Of a stretch of 6,642 bases of DNA, positions 1 to 5,805 are shown piece after piece. Position numbers and translations under genes: made by a program. Origin of the DNA: Halieaceae bacterium UBA3479 (lineage in GTDB: Bacteria > Pseudomonadota > Gammaproteobacteria > Pseudomonadales > Halieaceae). The notes beneath the pieces are model-generated. The model saw only the letters and a program-made list of their open reading frames with translations. It was not told the DNA's origin and did no database searches. Each line of letters opens with the position of its first letter. Positions within the stretch are counted from its first letter, which is position 1. The stretch lies in assembly GCA_002377985.1 (NCBI GenBank), contig DFQW01000067.1, forward strand, positions 37,798 to 44,439, written 5' to 3'.

Positions 1-755
1 GGCGCAACCGTGATGGAGTCCCCCGTATGGACACCCATGGCATCGAAATTCTCAATCGAACATACAATGATGCAGTTGTCGTTTTTATCCCGAACAACTT
101 CCATCTCGTACTCTTTCCAGCCAATCAATGATTCATCAATCAGCAACTCAGTGGTCGGCGATAATTCAAGGCCTCGCAAGCAAATTTCTTCGAATTCGTC
201 GCGGTTGTACGCGATACCTCCGCCCGACCCGCCCATGGTAAAAGAGGGTCGAATAATGCACGGGAAGCCAATCTCCTCGTGTACCGCCCAGGCCTCCTCC
301 ATGCTGTGCGCCAGCCCCGCACGGGGCGTCTCAAGACCAATACGGCGCATGGCGATATCGAATTTCTCTCGATCTTCAGCTTTATCAATCGCCTCTTTGG
401 TGGCACCAATCATTTCAACATTGAAGCGCTCCAGCACGCCCTCGGCCGCAAGTTTGAGCGCGCAATTGAGGGCCGTTTGTCCGCCCATGGTCGGTAATAT
501 CGCGTCAGGACGCTCGCGCTCTATGATGCGCGCAACCGTCTGCCACTCGACCGGCTCGATATAGGTGGCATCGGCCATCGCCGGATCCGTCATGATGGTG
601 GCGGGGTTGGAGTTAACCAGTATCACCCGATACCCCTCCTCCCTCAGCGCCTTGCAGGCCTGCGCCCCGGAGTAGTCGAACTCGCAGGCTTGTCCGATCA
701 CGATCGGCCCCGCGCCGATTATCAGGATACTCTCGATGTCTGAGCGTCGCGGCAT
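1..755 (-). CDS. carB: Carbamoyl-phosphate synthase large subunit, N-terminal 251 residues (3' end off the left edge)
   Basis: Large subunit of carbamoyl-phosphate synthetase. It uses ammonia from CarA, bicarbonate and two ATP to make carbamoyl phosphate for UMP and arginine synthesis in the cytoplasm. The reading frame is open from the ATG at 755 to the window edge, with no frameshift. It opens [21 protein letters not shown], the hallmark CarB N-terminus. By eye it aligns without gaps to E. coli CarB. The ATP-site residues known there fall at the same numbers: R129, R169, G175, G176, E215, G241 and H243; residue 242 is Val where E. coli has Ile. The glycine-rich loop [13 protein letters not shown] (173-185) belongs to the first ATP-grasp domain. 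About 820 residues (second ATP-grasp, oligomerisation and MGS-like allosteric domains) lie outside the window. It starts 20 bases after the carA stop, behind its own AAGGTGAG ribosome site, so it is almost certainly cotranscribed with carA. Identification is very secure; the symbol follows the family. Confidence 0.97.
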   Translation of the reverse strand, partial: MPRRSDIESILIIGAGPIVIGQACEFDYSGAQACKALREEGYRVILVNSNPATIMTDPAMADATYIEPVEWQTVARIIERERPDAILPTMGGQTALNCALKLAAEGVLERFNVEMIGATKEAIDKAEDREKFDIAMRRIGLETPRAGLAHSMEEAWAVHEEIGFPCIIRPSFTMGGSGGGIAYNRDEFEEICLRGLELSPTTELLIDESLIGWKEYEMEVVRDKNDNCIIVCSIENFDAMGVHTGDSITVA

Positions 756-762
756 CGTCTAG

Positions 763-770
763 CTCACCTT
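763..770 (-). promoter_or_regulatory. Ribosome binding site of carB
   Basis: AAGGTGAG read on the minus strand lies 7 bases upstream of the carB ATG, inside the 20-base carA-carB gap. It fixes the ATG at 755 as the start and allows independent ribosome loading on carB within the shared transcript. The GTG it contains cannot serve as a carB start, because its frame meets TAG after one further codon. Confidence 0.7.
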
Positions 771-775
771 TTCCA

Positions 776-1912
776 TCATGAAGCACGCTCCATGGCCTTA
801 ATAAACGGATCAAACAGTGCCGCGGCGTCATGCGGACCCGGGCTCGCTTCCGGATGCCCCTGAAAACTGTAGGCGGGGACGTCAGTGCGGGATATTCCCT
901 GCAGCGTGCCATCGAACAATGAGCGATGGGTCACCGTCAGGGTTTCGGGCAGCGCCTCCTCGGAGACCGTGAACCCGTGATTCTGACTGGTCACCATGAC
1001 GGTGCCATCTGCCAAATTCTGCACCGGGTGATTGGCACCGTGGTGCCCGAACTTCATCTTCTCGGTTGTGGCACCGCTGGCCAATGCGAGAATCTGATGG
1101 CCCAGGCAAATACCAAACAAAGGAATCTGATGGGCCATGACTCCGCGCGCCAGTTCGATCGCATATTCACAGGGCTCGGGATCACCGGGACCATTGGAAA
1201 GAAAAATACCGTCAGGCGCATACGCGAGCACTTCCGCAAGCGTTGACTGCGCAGGCACCACCGTGACACGGCATCCCAGGTCTACCAAAATGCGCAAAAT
1301 ATTGCGCTTAACGCCAAAATCCAATGCCACAACATGGAACCGCGACTCAGGGGGCGACGCCCGATGACCTGTTGCGGCATCCAACTGCCATGTTCCCTCT
1401 GCCCATGGGTACGGGGTCTTCGTCGTCACCTCTTTGGCGAGATCGAGGCCCTTCAGCCCACAAAATGCGCGGGCCTGCGCCAGAGCGTCAGCCTCATCCG
1501 GTGCGGGCCCGGCAATAATGCAACCATTCTGAGCGCCTTTGTCTCTTAACAGGCGGGTCAACCTGCGGGTATCGATATCAGAGATTGCGACAATGTTTTC
1601 CGCCACGAGGTAATCACTGAGACTTTGCTCTGAGCGAAAGCTCGACGCGATCAAAGGCAGATCCCTGATGATAAGACCCGCTGCCTGAATGGCGTTCGAC
1701 TCCTGATCCGCAGCGTTGACGCCCGTATTGCCTATGTGGGGGTAGGTTAGTGTGACGATCTGACGACAATATGACGGGTCAGTCAGGATTTCCTGATAAC
1801 CGGTCATCGCCGTATTGAAAACCACTTCCCCCACCGTGCTCCCGGGAGCACCAATGGATCGGCCGCGAAACGTCGCGCCATCTTCCAAAACGAGGACAGC
1901 GGAATCAGACAA
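776..1912 (-). CDS. carA: Carbamoyl-phosphate synthase small subunit (glutaminase), TTG start
   Basis: Glutamine amidotransferase subunit of carbamoyl-phosphate synthetase. It hydrolyses glutamine and passes ammonia through a tunnel to CarB. The open frame extends up to 1978, but the first 22 codons of that longer frame resemble nothing in the family. A TTG at 1912 sits 5 bases behind a GGAGG core and gives a 378-residue protein starting (M)[11 protein letters not shown], which matches the usual CarA start. With this start the class I amidotransferase triad is Cys269 (in GICLGHQ), His353 and Glu355 (in [12 protein letters not shown]), the E. coli numbers. The CPSase small-chain domain spans about residues 1-150. 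The GATase domain spans about 190-378 and includes SNGPGDP (239-245) and [12 protein letters not shown] (286-297). Length is normal (E. coli about 382). It is the first gene of a carAB operon and is transcribed divergently from the SDR gene. Family knowledge suggests control by pyrimidines and arginine, but no ArgR box is evident. The function is certain; the start is strongly supported. Confidence 0.97.
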   Translation of the reverse strand: MSDSAVLVLEDGATFRGRSIGAPGSTVGEVVFNTAMTGYQEILTDPSYCRQIVTLTYPHIGNTGVNAADQESNAIQAAGLIIRDLPLIASSFRSEQSLSDYLVAENIVAISDIDTRRLTRLLRDKGAQNGCIIAGPAPDEADALAQARAFCGLKGLDLAKEVTTKTPYPWAEGTWQLDAATGHRASPPESRFHVVALDFGVKRNILRILVDLGCRVTVVPAQSTLAEVLAYAPDGIFLSNGPGDPEPCEYAIELARGVMAHQIPLFGICLGHQILALASGATTEKMKFGHHGANHPVQNLADGTVMVTSQNHGFTVSEEALPETLTVTHRSLFDGTLQGISRTDVPAYSFQGHPEASPGPHDAAALFDPFIKAMERAS

Positions 1913-1916
1913 AAAG

Positions 1917-1923
1917 ACCTCCC
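1917..1923 (-). promoter_or_regulatory. Ribosome binding site that sets the carA TTG start
   Basis: GGGAGGT on the minus strand. The GGAGG core (1918-1922) ends 5 bases before TTG at 1912-1910. No ATG or GTG in the carA frame lies at a sensible distance, because the in-frame codon just after this site is GTC. The site is the main reason for preferring the TTG over the longer frame opening at 1978. Confidence 0.75.
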
Positions 1924-1964
1924 AGTCGTATCGCCACAAGGTTGTAACAGGTGCACGGACAGGC

Positions 1965-2044
1965 CGGGCTGGGTTCACCCTGTGGTCGCAAATCGCAAAT
2001 TTAGACGCGTGATGGGGCTGACTTTAACCCCGCGCGGGCTGGGT
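1965..2044. repeat. Pair of 10-base direct repeats (CGGGCTGGGT) upstream of carA
   Basis: Identical copies at 1965-1974 and 2035-2044 lie in the same orientation, 70 bases apart start to start (roughly seven DNA turns). The identity ends after 10 bases on both sides. The second copy overlaps the palindrome CCCGCGCGGG. They may be operator sites for a looping regulator or simply chance in GC-rich DNA. Confidence 0.45.
1986..1999. repeat. Tandem heptamer TCGCAAA x2 in the carA upstream region
   Basis: Two perfect back-to-back copies of TCGCAAA are followed by a further T. Read on the minus strand this is ATTTGCG repeated. The GCAAA core resembles one half of a PurR-type operator, which is known to regulate carAB in E. 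coli, but the two halves here are direct rather than inverted, so this is not a proper PurR box. Confidence 0.45.
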
Positions 2045-2135
2045 CTGCAGTCTACGGCAAAGCGTTTTCCCTGTCTAATTTTTACGCTCCGCCAAGATCA
2101 ACGCCATGTCGGTTACACTGCGCGCCGCAGCCAGC

Positions 2136-2140
2136 AGGAG
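2136..2140 (+). promoter_or_regulatory. Ribosome binding site that sets the SDR start
   Basis: AGGAG lies 7 bases upstream of the ATG at 2148. It favours this start over the in-frame ATG at 2106, which would add 14 residues (MSVTLRAAASRRNL) not expected in a classical SDR and which has no comparable site. Confidence 0.75.
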
Positions 2141-2147
2141 AAACCTC

Positions 2148-2972
2148 ATGTCAAGAATCGATCGTTACTTAACGGGCAAGACGGCTGCGATTTCGGGCGC
2201 CGGCGACGGTATTGGACGCGCACTGGCGCAACGCCTGAATCAGGCGGGATGCCATGTTTGGCTGTGCGATATCAACGAAAGTAAATTGGCGGAGACCGCG
2301 GGTTTGCTGGATCGCGCGCGCGCGCGCGTGGTCACACGCGTCGTTGACTGTGGCATTCGCGATGAATTGTTTGCCTGGTCGCAAGCCGTTGCTGAAGACA
2401 CTCCTGAGCTCGATTTACTCTTTAATAACGCGGGGGTGGGTTATGGGGCTCGATTTGAGGATTCAACCGAGGATAATTTCAAATGGCTGATCGACATTAA
2501 CTTTTGGGGGGTGGTTCACGCGACGCGGGCGTTTCTGCCCCTCCTGACGCAGTCCAAACGCGCCCATCTCGTCAATATCTCCTCGATCTTCGGCATGGTA
2601 GGCATTCCCACGCAAAGCGCCTACAACGCCGCAAAGTTTGCAGTGCGCGGCTTTACCGAATCCCTGCAGGCGGAGTATCGACATTCCAACCTGATCGTGA
2701 GCTGCGTGCATCCCGGCGGCATTCAAACCAATATCGCGCGCGCTGCGCGCACCGACGGTGATGCAGAGGAGATGGATGCGGAAGCGCGTGACGCCCGCTT
2801 TAGACAGCTTGCGCGCACCACCCCGGAACGCGCTGCTCTCATCATCCTCGAGGGCGTCGTCCGGGCTAAGCCACGCATCATGGTTGGGTGGGATGCCTGG
2901 CTGATCCTGCAACTCACCAAAATTTTACCGACCAGTTACCACTGGATCACCGCACGAGCAGCCGATGACTGA
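2148..2972 (+). CDS. Classical short-chain dehydrogenase/reductase (SDR)
   Basis: Cytoplasmic NAD(P)-dependent oxidoreductase that interconverts an alcohol and a ketone or aldehyde; the substrate is unknown. The 274-residue protein has the complete classical SDR signature. The cofactor loop is GAGDGIG (17-23), and Asp41 at the end of the second strand (LCDIN) favours NAD(H). NNAG is at 93-96, Asn118 in DINFWG, catalytic Ser145 or Ser146 in NISS, and Tyr159 with Lys163 in YNAAK. HPGGIQTNI follows at 188-196. Residues 1-195 form the Rossmann core. The tail after about 240 is unusual for a minimal SDR, with an aromatic, hydrophobic stretch (about 247-267) before the final charged residues. Length is slightly above the typical 250. 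The start is set by AGGAG at 2136. A run of eight CG dinucleotides (2313-2328) encodes alternating Arg/Ala (56-60). The stop overlaps the next gene by 8 bases, so the two are coupled. Family assignment is firm; it cannot be distinguished here among lipid, steroid or secondary-alcohol dehydrogenases. Confidence 0.93.
   Translation: MSRIDRYLTGKTAAISGAGDGIGRALAQRLNQAGCHVWLCDINESKLAETAGLLDRARARVVTRVVDCGIRDELFAWSQAVAEDTPELDLLFNNAGVGYGARFEDSTEDNFKWLIDINFWGVVHATRAFLPLLTQSKRAHLVNISSIFGMVGIPTQSAYNAAKFAVRGFTESLQAEYRHSNLIVSCVHPGGIQTNIARAARTDGDAEEMDAEARDARFRQLARTTPERAALIILEGVVRAKPRIMVGWDAWLILQLTKILPTSYHWITARAADD
2313..2328. repeat. (CG)8 dinucleotide tract inside the SDR gene
   Basis: Sixteen bases of perfectly alternating CG lie in frame as CGC/GCG codons for Arg-Ala-Arg-Ala-Arg followed by GTG (Val). 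Such tracts can adopt Z-DNA and can slip during replication. Loss or gain of one unit would shift the SDR frame early in the gene. Confidence 0.8.
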
Positions 2973-4206
2973 TCTCAGCACGATGGGCTCGGTATCGCCG
3001 GCAGGCACTGACCGACTGGCGCTTCGACCCATGATCCTGCTGTTCATTGGGCTATTTGCCACTGCCGTCGGGCAAGCCTTCGTATTCGCCATTCTGCCGC
3101 CATTAGGCCGATCAGTGGGCATGGACGAGGTCCACATTACCGGGATCATTTCAACATCGGCGCTGGTGTTTACCCTTGTTGCGCCAATCTGGGGTCGCTT
3201 CTCTGACAGAGTGGGACGCAAACCCGTCATTATCATCGGCTTGATGGGATACTCGCTGGGCTCCCTCAGTTTCGCGGTGCTGTTCAGCCTGGCGGGCACT
3301 GGCATCATCACCGGTACGACGTTGTTCCTAACCGCCCTGATCCTGCGTTCACTGCAGTCGGCGACGATGTCCGCCACCCACCCGGGATGCACGGCTTATG
3401 CGGTCGATCATACGGTGGCGCAATTCCGTATCAAGACATTGGCACGCCTGGCCAGTGCCAATAGCCTGGGCATGATTATGGGACCCGTGCTGGCTGGACT
3501 CGTTGCCGGACTGGGTCTATTGGCGCCATTGGTCGTGGCATCCATTCTCTGCGCCATAGCGGCCATCATCATTGCATTGAAGCTTTCCACAGGGGTTCCT
3601 CCCCGCGCCGTATCCTCCCAACCCAAAAAGATGGGTTATCTCGATCCCCGCGTTCGGCTATACCTGCTGTCAGCGATTGGTGCGTTCACCGGTTTCGCCA
3701 TGGTGCAGCAAACGTTGGCATTCAGACTGCAAGATGACTTCGCCCTTAGCGGGATCGAAACCGCCCAATACACTGGCTGGGCGATGATGGCATCGGCAGC
3801 CAGCACCTTGGTGATGCAGTTTTCTGTGGTCCAGCGCTTTAACGGCCCTCCCACCAAGCTGGTGCAATGGGGCGCCGGTATTCTTGCCGGGGGCACGCTG
3901 GCCATCAGCGTGTTTGACAGCTGGCCGGCGGTTATCTCTAGCATGGCTTTGATTGGCGCCGGTCTGGGATTGTTGATGCCGGCGGTCTCGGCAGGCGCAT
4001 CCATTGCAGTGGGGCCCGAGGAACAAGGCGGCGTCGCAGGGCTGGTCAGCGCCTGCCCTGCGGCGGGTTTCGTGCTGGGCCCGGTGACCGGCGGATTCCT
4101 CTACCAATACAGCAGTACAGCAGCCGCGTGGGGAGCCGCGATCATTCTGATTGGCGTCTTTCTGGCGACGCTGCCGCGCACCCGCGCGCAGGGGCCGGAT
4201 CACTAA
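2965..4206 (+). CDS. Major facilitator superfamily transporter, drug/metabolite antiporter type
   Basis: Inner-membrane secondary transporter of 413 residues, the usual size for a 12-helix MFS protein. Hydrophobic segments are visible at about 23-45, 58-76, 88-108, 112-132, 161-183, 186-207, 232-252, 266-288, 299-317, 320-345, 355-378 and 385-404. Motif A, GRFSDRVGRKP (77-87), lies between helices 2 and 3. The motif B arginine is Arg128 in helix 4, but the glycine that usually follows is Ser132. A motif C-like GPVLAG (173-178) in helix 5 is echoed by GPVTGG (372-377) in helix 11. Motif C is typical of proton-coupled antiporters, so export is more likely than uptake (TetA/DHA1-like), although the substrate is unknown. 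The ATG at 2965 overlaps the SDR stop (ATGACTGA) and has no clear ribosome site, implying translational coupling to the SDR. An in-frame ATG at 2983 is an alternative start and would still leave helix 1 intact. The gene ends 9 bases from the convergent thioesterase gene. Confidence 0.9.
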   Translation: MTDLSTMGSVSPAGTDRLALRPMILLFIGLFATAVGQAFVFAILPPLGRSVGMDEVHITGIISTSALVFTLVAPIWGRFSDRVGRKPVIIIGLMGYSLGSLSFAVLFSLAGTGIITGTTLFLTALILRSLQSATMSATHPGCTAYAVDHTVAQFRIKTLARLASANSLGMIMGPVLAGLVAGLGLLAPLVVASILCAIAAIIIALKLSTGVPPRAVSSQPKKMGYLDPRVRLYLLSAIGAFTGFAMVQQTLAFRLQDDFALSGIETAQYTGWAMMASAASTLVMQFSVVQRFNGPPTKLVQWGAGILAGGTLAISVFDSWPAVISSMALIGAGLGLLMPAVSAGASIAVGPEEQGGVAGLVSACPAAGFVLGPVTGGFLYQYSSTAAAWGAAIILIGVFLATLPRTRAQGPDH

Positions 4207-4215
4207 TCTGCGGGC

Positions 4216-4656
4216 CTATCTTGCGCCCAGGGCCTCGACGGCAGCCCGAATGGCTGGGGGGATCTCGGCCGCTTGCCCGATCTCTCGGTTTACAAAAGCG
4301 TGGGTAAAGGTCCCGGTCACGCAAGTCTGCTCCGCCTCGGGAGCGAATACACCGACTTCCCATGTGAGGGATTTTTCCCCCATGCGTAGCACCCGCAAAC
4401 CCAGGCGCAACGTCGCGGGGTAACTGACGGGGACAAAATAATCGGCGCTGGAATGCACAACATAGCCTACGACAGGGTCAGACGCGGGATTCAGGCCGCC
4501 GTGTTCGATCAGAAATCGATTCACCACTGAATCAAAATAGGCGTAATAGGCGACATTGTTAATGTGGCCGTAGATATCGTTGTCTGCCCAGCGGGATTCC
4601 AGCGAATAAAAAATCGCATAGTCCGATGTCTGCGCCGGACGCGGTCGATCGCTCAC
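4216..4656 (-). CDS. Hotdog-fold acyl-CoA thioesterase (4HBT/YbgC-like)
   Basis: Probable cytoplasmic thioesterase that hydrolyses an acyl-CoA to free acid and CoA; the acyl group is unknown. The 146-residue protein is typical for a single hotdog domain. The diagnostic segment is RWADNDIYGHINNVAYYAYFD (22-42), matching the 4-hydroxybenzoyl-CoA thioesterase type with Asp-x-Asp before the central helix. By eye Asp27 sits where the catalytic aspartate lies in that family. Beta-strand-like stretches follow (about 64-78, 82-103 and 112-123), ending with THAFVNRE. The GTG start at 4656 forms a GTGA overlap with the alcohol dehydrogenase stop and lies 4 bases behind AGGGGG. An upstream in-frame TTG at 4671 would add five residues but fits less well. 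It is the last gene of the leftward operon. Family membership is well supported. Substrate range is open, and some family members act on other thioesters. Confidence 0.88.
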   Translation of the reverse strand: MSDRPRPAQTSDYAIFYSLESRWADNDIYGHINNVAYYAYFDSVVNRFLIEHGGLNPASDPVVGYVVHSSADYFVPVSYPATLRLGLRVLRMGEKSLTWEVGVFAPEAEQTCVTGTFTHAFVNREIGQAAEIPPAIRAAVEALGAR

Positions 4657-5804
4657 GCGGCCCCCTGCCAAGCAGCGCGATAGAGGTTCAGTGCCGCGAC
4701 CTCGTCCACTTCGACGGGATTATTGATCAGCAACCGTTGTTGTAGCATGGCATCGGCAGCAAGCATGGGCAGATCACTCTCCGGCACACCCGCCGACGCG
4801 AGCGAATGGGGTAACGCCGCGTCGCTGATTAACTGTTCAAACCACCCGACAAAACCGTCAAGACCGGGGCCCGCGCCTTCTGGCAAAAGCGGAGCCAGCT
4901 CGAGGTACTGTGCCTCTGCGGCAGATGCATTGAAGCGCAACACCGCGGGCAGCATCAGCGCATTACTCAGGCCATGGGGCATGTGGTAGTGCCCCCCCAA
5001 TGGGTAGGCTAGCGCGTGCACCGCCGCAACGGGTGCATTGGCAAATGCCTGCCCCGCGAAGGTAGCGCCCAGCAGCATCGCCTCTCTGGCCGCAAGATCC
5101 TCAGGATGAGACAGCACCCGGCGCTGATTGGCAGCGAGCAGCTCCAGGGCGCGTCGCGCCAACATATCCGATACCGGATTTTTCTTGATCTTTGAGGTGT
5201 AGGCTTCGATGGCATGCACCATTGCGTCGATACCCGTCATCGCGGTCACGTGAGGGGGTAGCCCGATGGTAAGTTCAGCATCGAGGATGGCGATATCGGG
5301 GAGTAATGTGGCCGAACTGATGCCGGCTTTTGTGGTCTCGCCCGTGGTAATCACCGCAACCGGCGTCACCTCGGATCCCGTGCCGGCAGTGGTCGGAATC
5401 AGCACAAGGGGCAGCCGGCCACCCGCGACCTGATCCACCCCGTAAAGTGCGGACAACGGCTGGTCGCCGTTGGCGAGCACCGCAATCGCCTTGGCAACAT
5501 CCATCGAGCTGCCGCCGCCAAGTCCAATCACACCATCGGTCTCGTCGGCCTTTAGCTGGTCAAAGGCCGCCATAACCACCGATTCTGACGGATCTGCTGT
5601 CACCGCCGAGAAAACGCTCACTGACTCGCAGACCGCCGCGGCACACTGCCTCAGGGGGTCAACCAACCCCGCCGATACCAACCCTGCATCCGTCACGATC
5701 ATGGGTCGACGAACACCAAGCTCCGCACAGGCGGCACCGATCTCGCGGGCGGTACCGGGACCAACCCGAAGCGAGGCAACGGTATTAAAGCGGTACGGGG
5801 TCAT
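4653..5804 (-). CDS. Iron-dependent (group III) alcohol dehydrogenase
   Basis: Cytoplasmic NAD(P)-linked dehydrogenase that interconverts primary alcohols or diols and aldehydes. At 383 residues it matches FucO and its relatives. The N-terminal dinucleotide domain (about 1-185) carries GGGSSMD (96-102) and PTTAGTGSE (137-145). Asp39 in VTDAG matches the FucO residue that favours NAD over NADP. The metal ligands of the all-helical C-terminal domain are present by comparison with FucO: Asp193 and His197 (GIDAMVHAIEAY), His263 (VHALAYPLGG) and His277 (HMPHGLSNA). With all four present, the enzyme should be active. The ATG at 5804 is one base after the stop of the upstream reductase (TGATATG) and has no visible ribosome site, so translation probably depends on coupling. 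The stop overlaps the thioesterase start as GTGA. The family is near certain. The substrate (short-chain alcohol, lactaldehyde, 4-hydroxybutyrate or other) cannot be told. Maleylacetate reductases share the fold but are a less good match. Confidence 0.94.
   Translation of the reverse strand: MTPYRFNTVASLRVGPGTAREIGAACAELGVRRPMIVTDAGLVSAGLVDPLRQCAAAVCESVSVFSAVTADPSESVVMAAFDQLKADETDGVIGLGGGSSMDVAKAIAVLANGDQPLSALYGVDQVAGGRLPLVLIPTTAGTGSEVTPVAVITTGETTKAGISSATLLPDIAILDAELTIGLPPHVTAMTGIDAMVHAIEAYTSKIKKNPVSDMLARRALELLAANQRRVLSHPEDLAAREAMLLGATFAGQAFANAPVAAVHALAYPLGGHYHMPHGLSNALMLPAVLRFNASAAEAQYLELAPLLPEGAGPGLDGFVGWFEQLISDAALPHSLASAGVPESDLPMLAADAMLQQRLLINNPVEVDEVAALNLYRAAWQGAA
4661..4666 (-). promoter_or_regulatory. 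Ribosome binding site of the thioesterase gene, inside the end of the alcohol dehydrogenase gene
   Basis: AGGGGG on the minus strand lies 4 bases before the GTG at 4656. It is embedded in the last codons of the alcohol dehydrogenase. Together with the GTGA overlap (4653-4656) it decides the GTG start and suggests termination-reinitiation. Confidence 0.55.
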
Positions 5805-5805
5805 A

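Larger units (their letters stand above)
1913..2147. promoter_or_regulatory. Divergent intergenic regulatory region between carA and the SDR gene
   Basis: These 235 non-coding bases must hold the promoter of carAB (leftward) and of the SDR-MFS operon (rightward). Direct inspection shows a tandem heptamer (TCGCAAA twice, 1986-1999), a 10-base direct repeat CGGGCTGGGT (1965-1974 and 2035-2044), and the palindrome CCCGCGCGGG (2029-2038) overlapping the second copy. On the plus strand TACACT (2114-2119) could be a -10 for the SDR gene, but the matching -35 is poor. On the minus strand TTAAAG (2027-2022) and TAAATT (2003-1998), 18 bases apart, are a weak carA promoter candidate. No hairpin followed by a T-run that would indicate attenuation was found, and no leader peptide or riboswitch was recognised. 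That promoters lie here follows from gene orientation; the individual boxes are guesses. Confidence 0.5.

Noticed and set aside
10..564. Long plus-strand open frame (184 codons) opposite carB
   Set aside because: It is antisense to the highly conserved CarB ATP-grasp domain, has a low-complexity Ser/Arg/Pro-rich translation with no recognisable motif, and is a by-product of GC-rich codon use.
1976..1978. Longer carA beginning at 1978 (400 residues)
   Set aside because: The extra 22 residues do not resemble CarA and have no supporting ribosome site. The TTG at 1912 fits both family length and catalytic numbering.
2054..2070. PurR-like operator around GGCAAAGCGTTTTCC upstream of carA
   Set aside because: The right half and central CG fit the known PurR consensus, but the left half is out of register by one base. 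It is too weak to call without comparison to relatives.
2463..2912. Minus-strand open frame of 149 codons opposite the SDR gene
   Set aside because: It lies fully inside a coding region with all SDR motifs intact. No ribosome site or family resemblance is visible.
3670..4203. Minus-strand open frame of 177 codons opposite the MFS gene
   Set aside because: The translation is rich in Arg/His/Gln and lacks hydrophobic core patterns, typical of the antisense of a membrane protein gene.
4195..4235. Rho-independent terminator between the MFS and thioesterase genes
   Set aside because: Only a 4-base GGGC/GCCC pairing (4212-4215 with 4224-4227) is visible, and no T-run follows on either strand.
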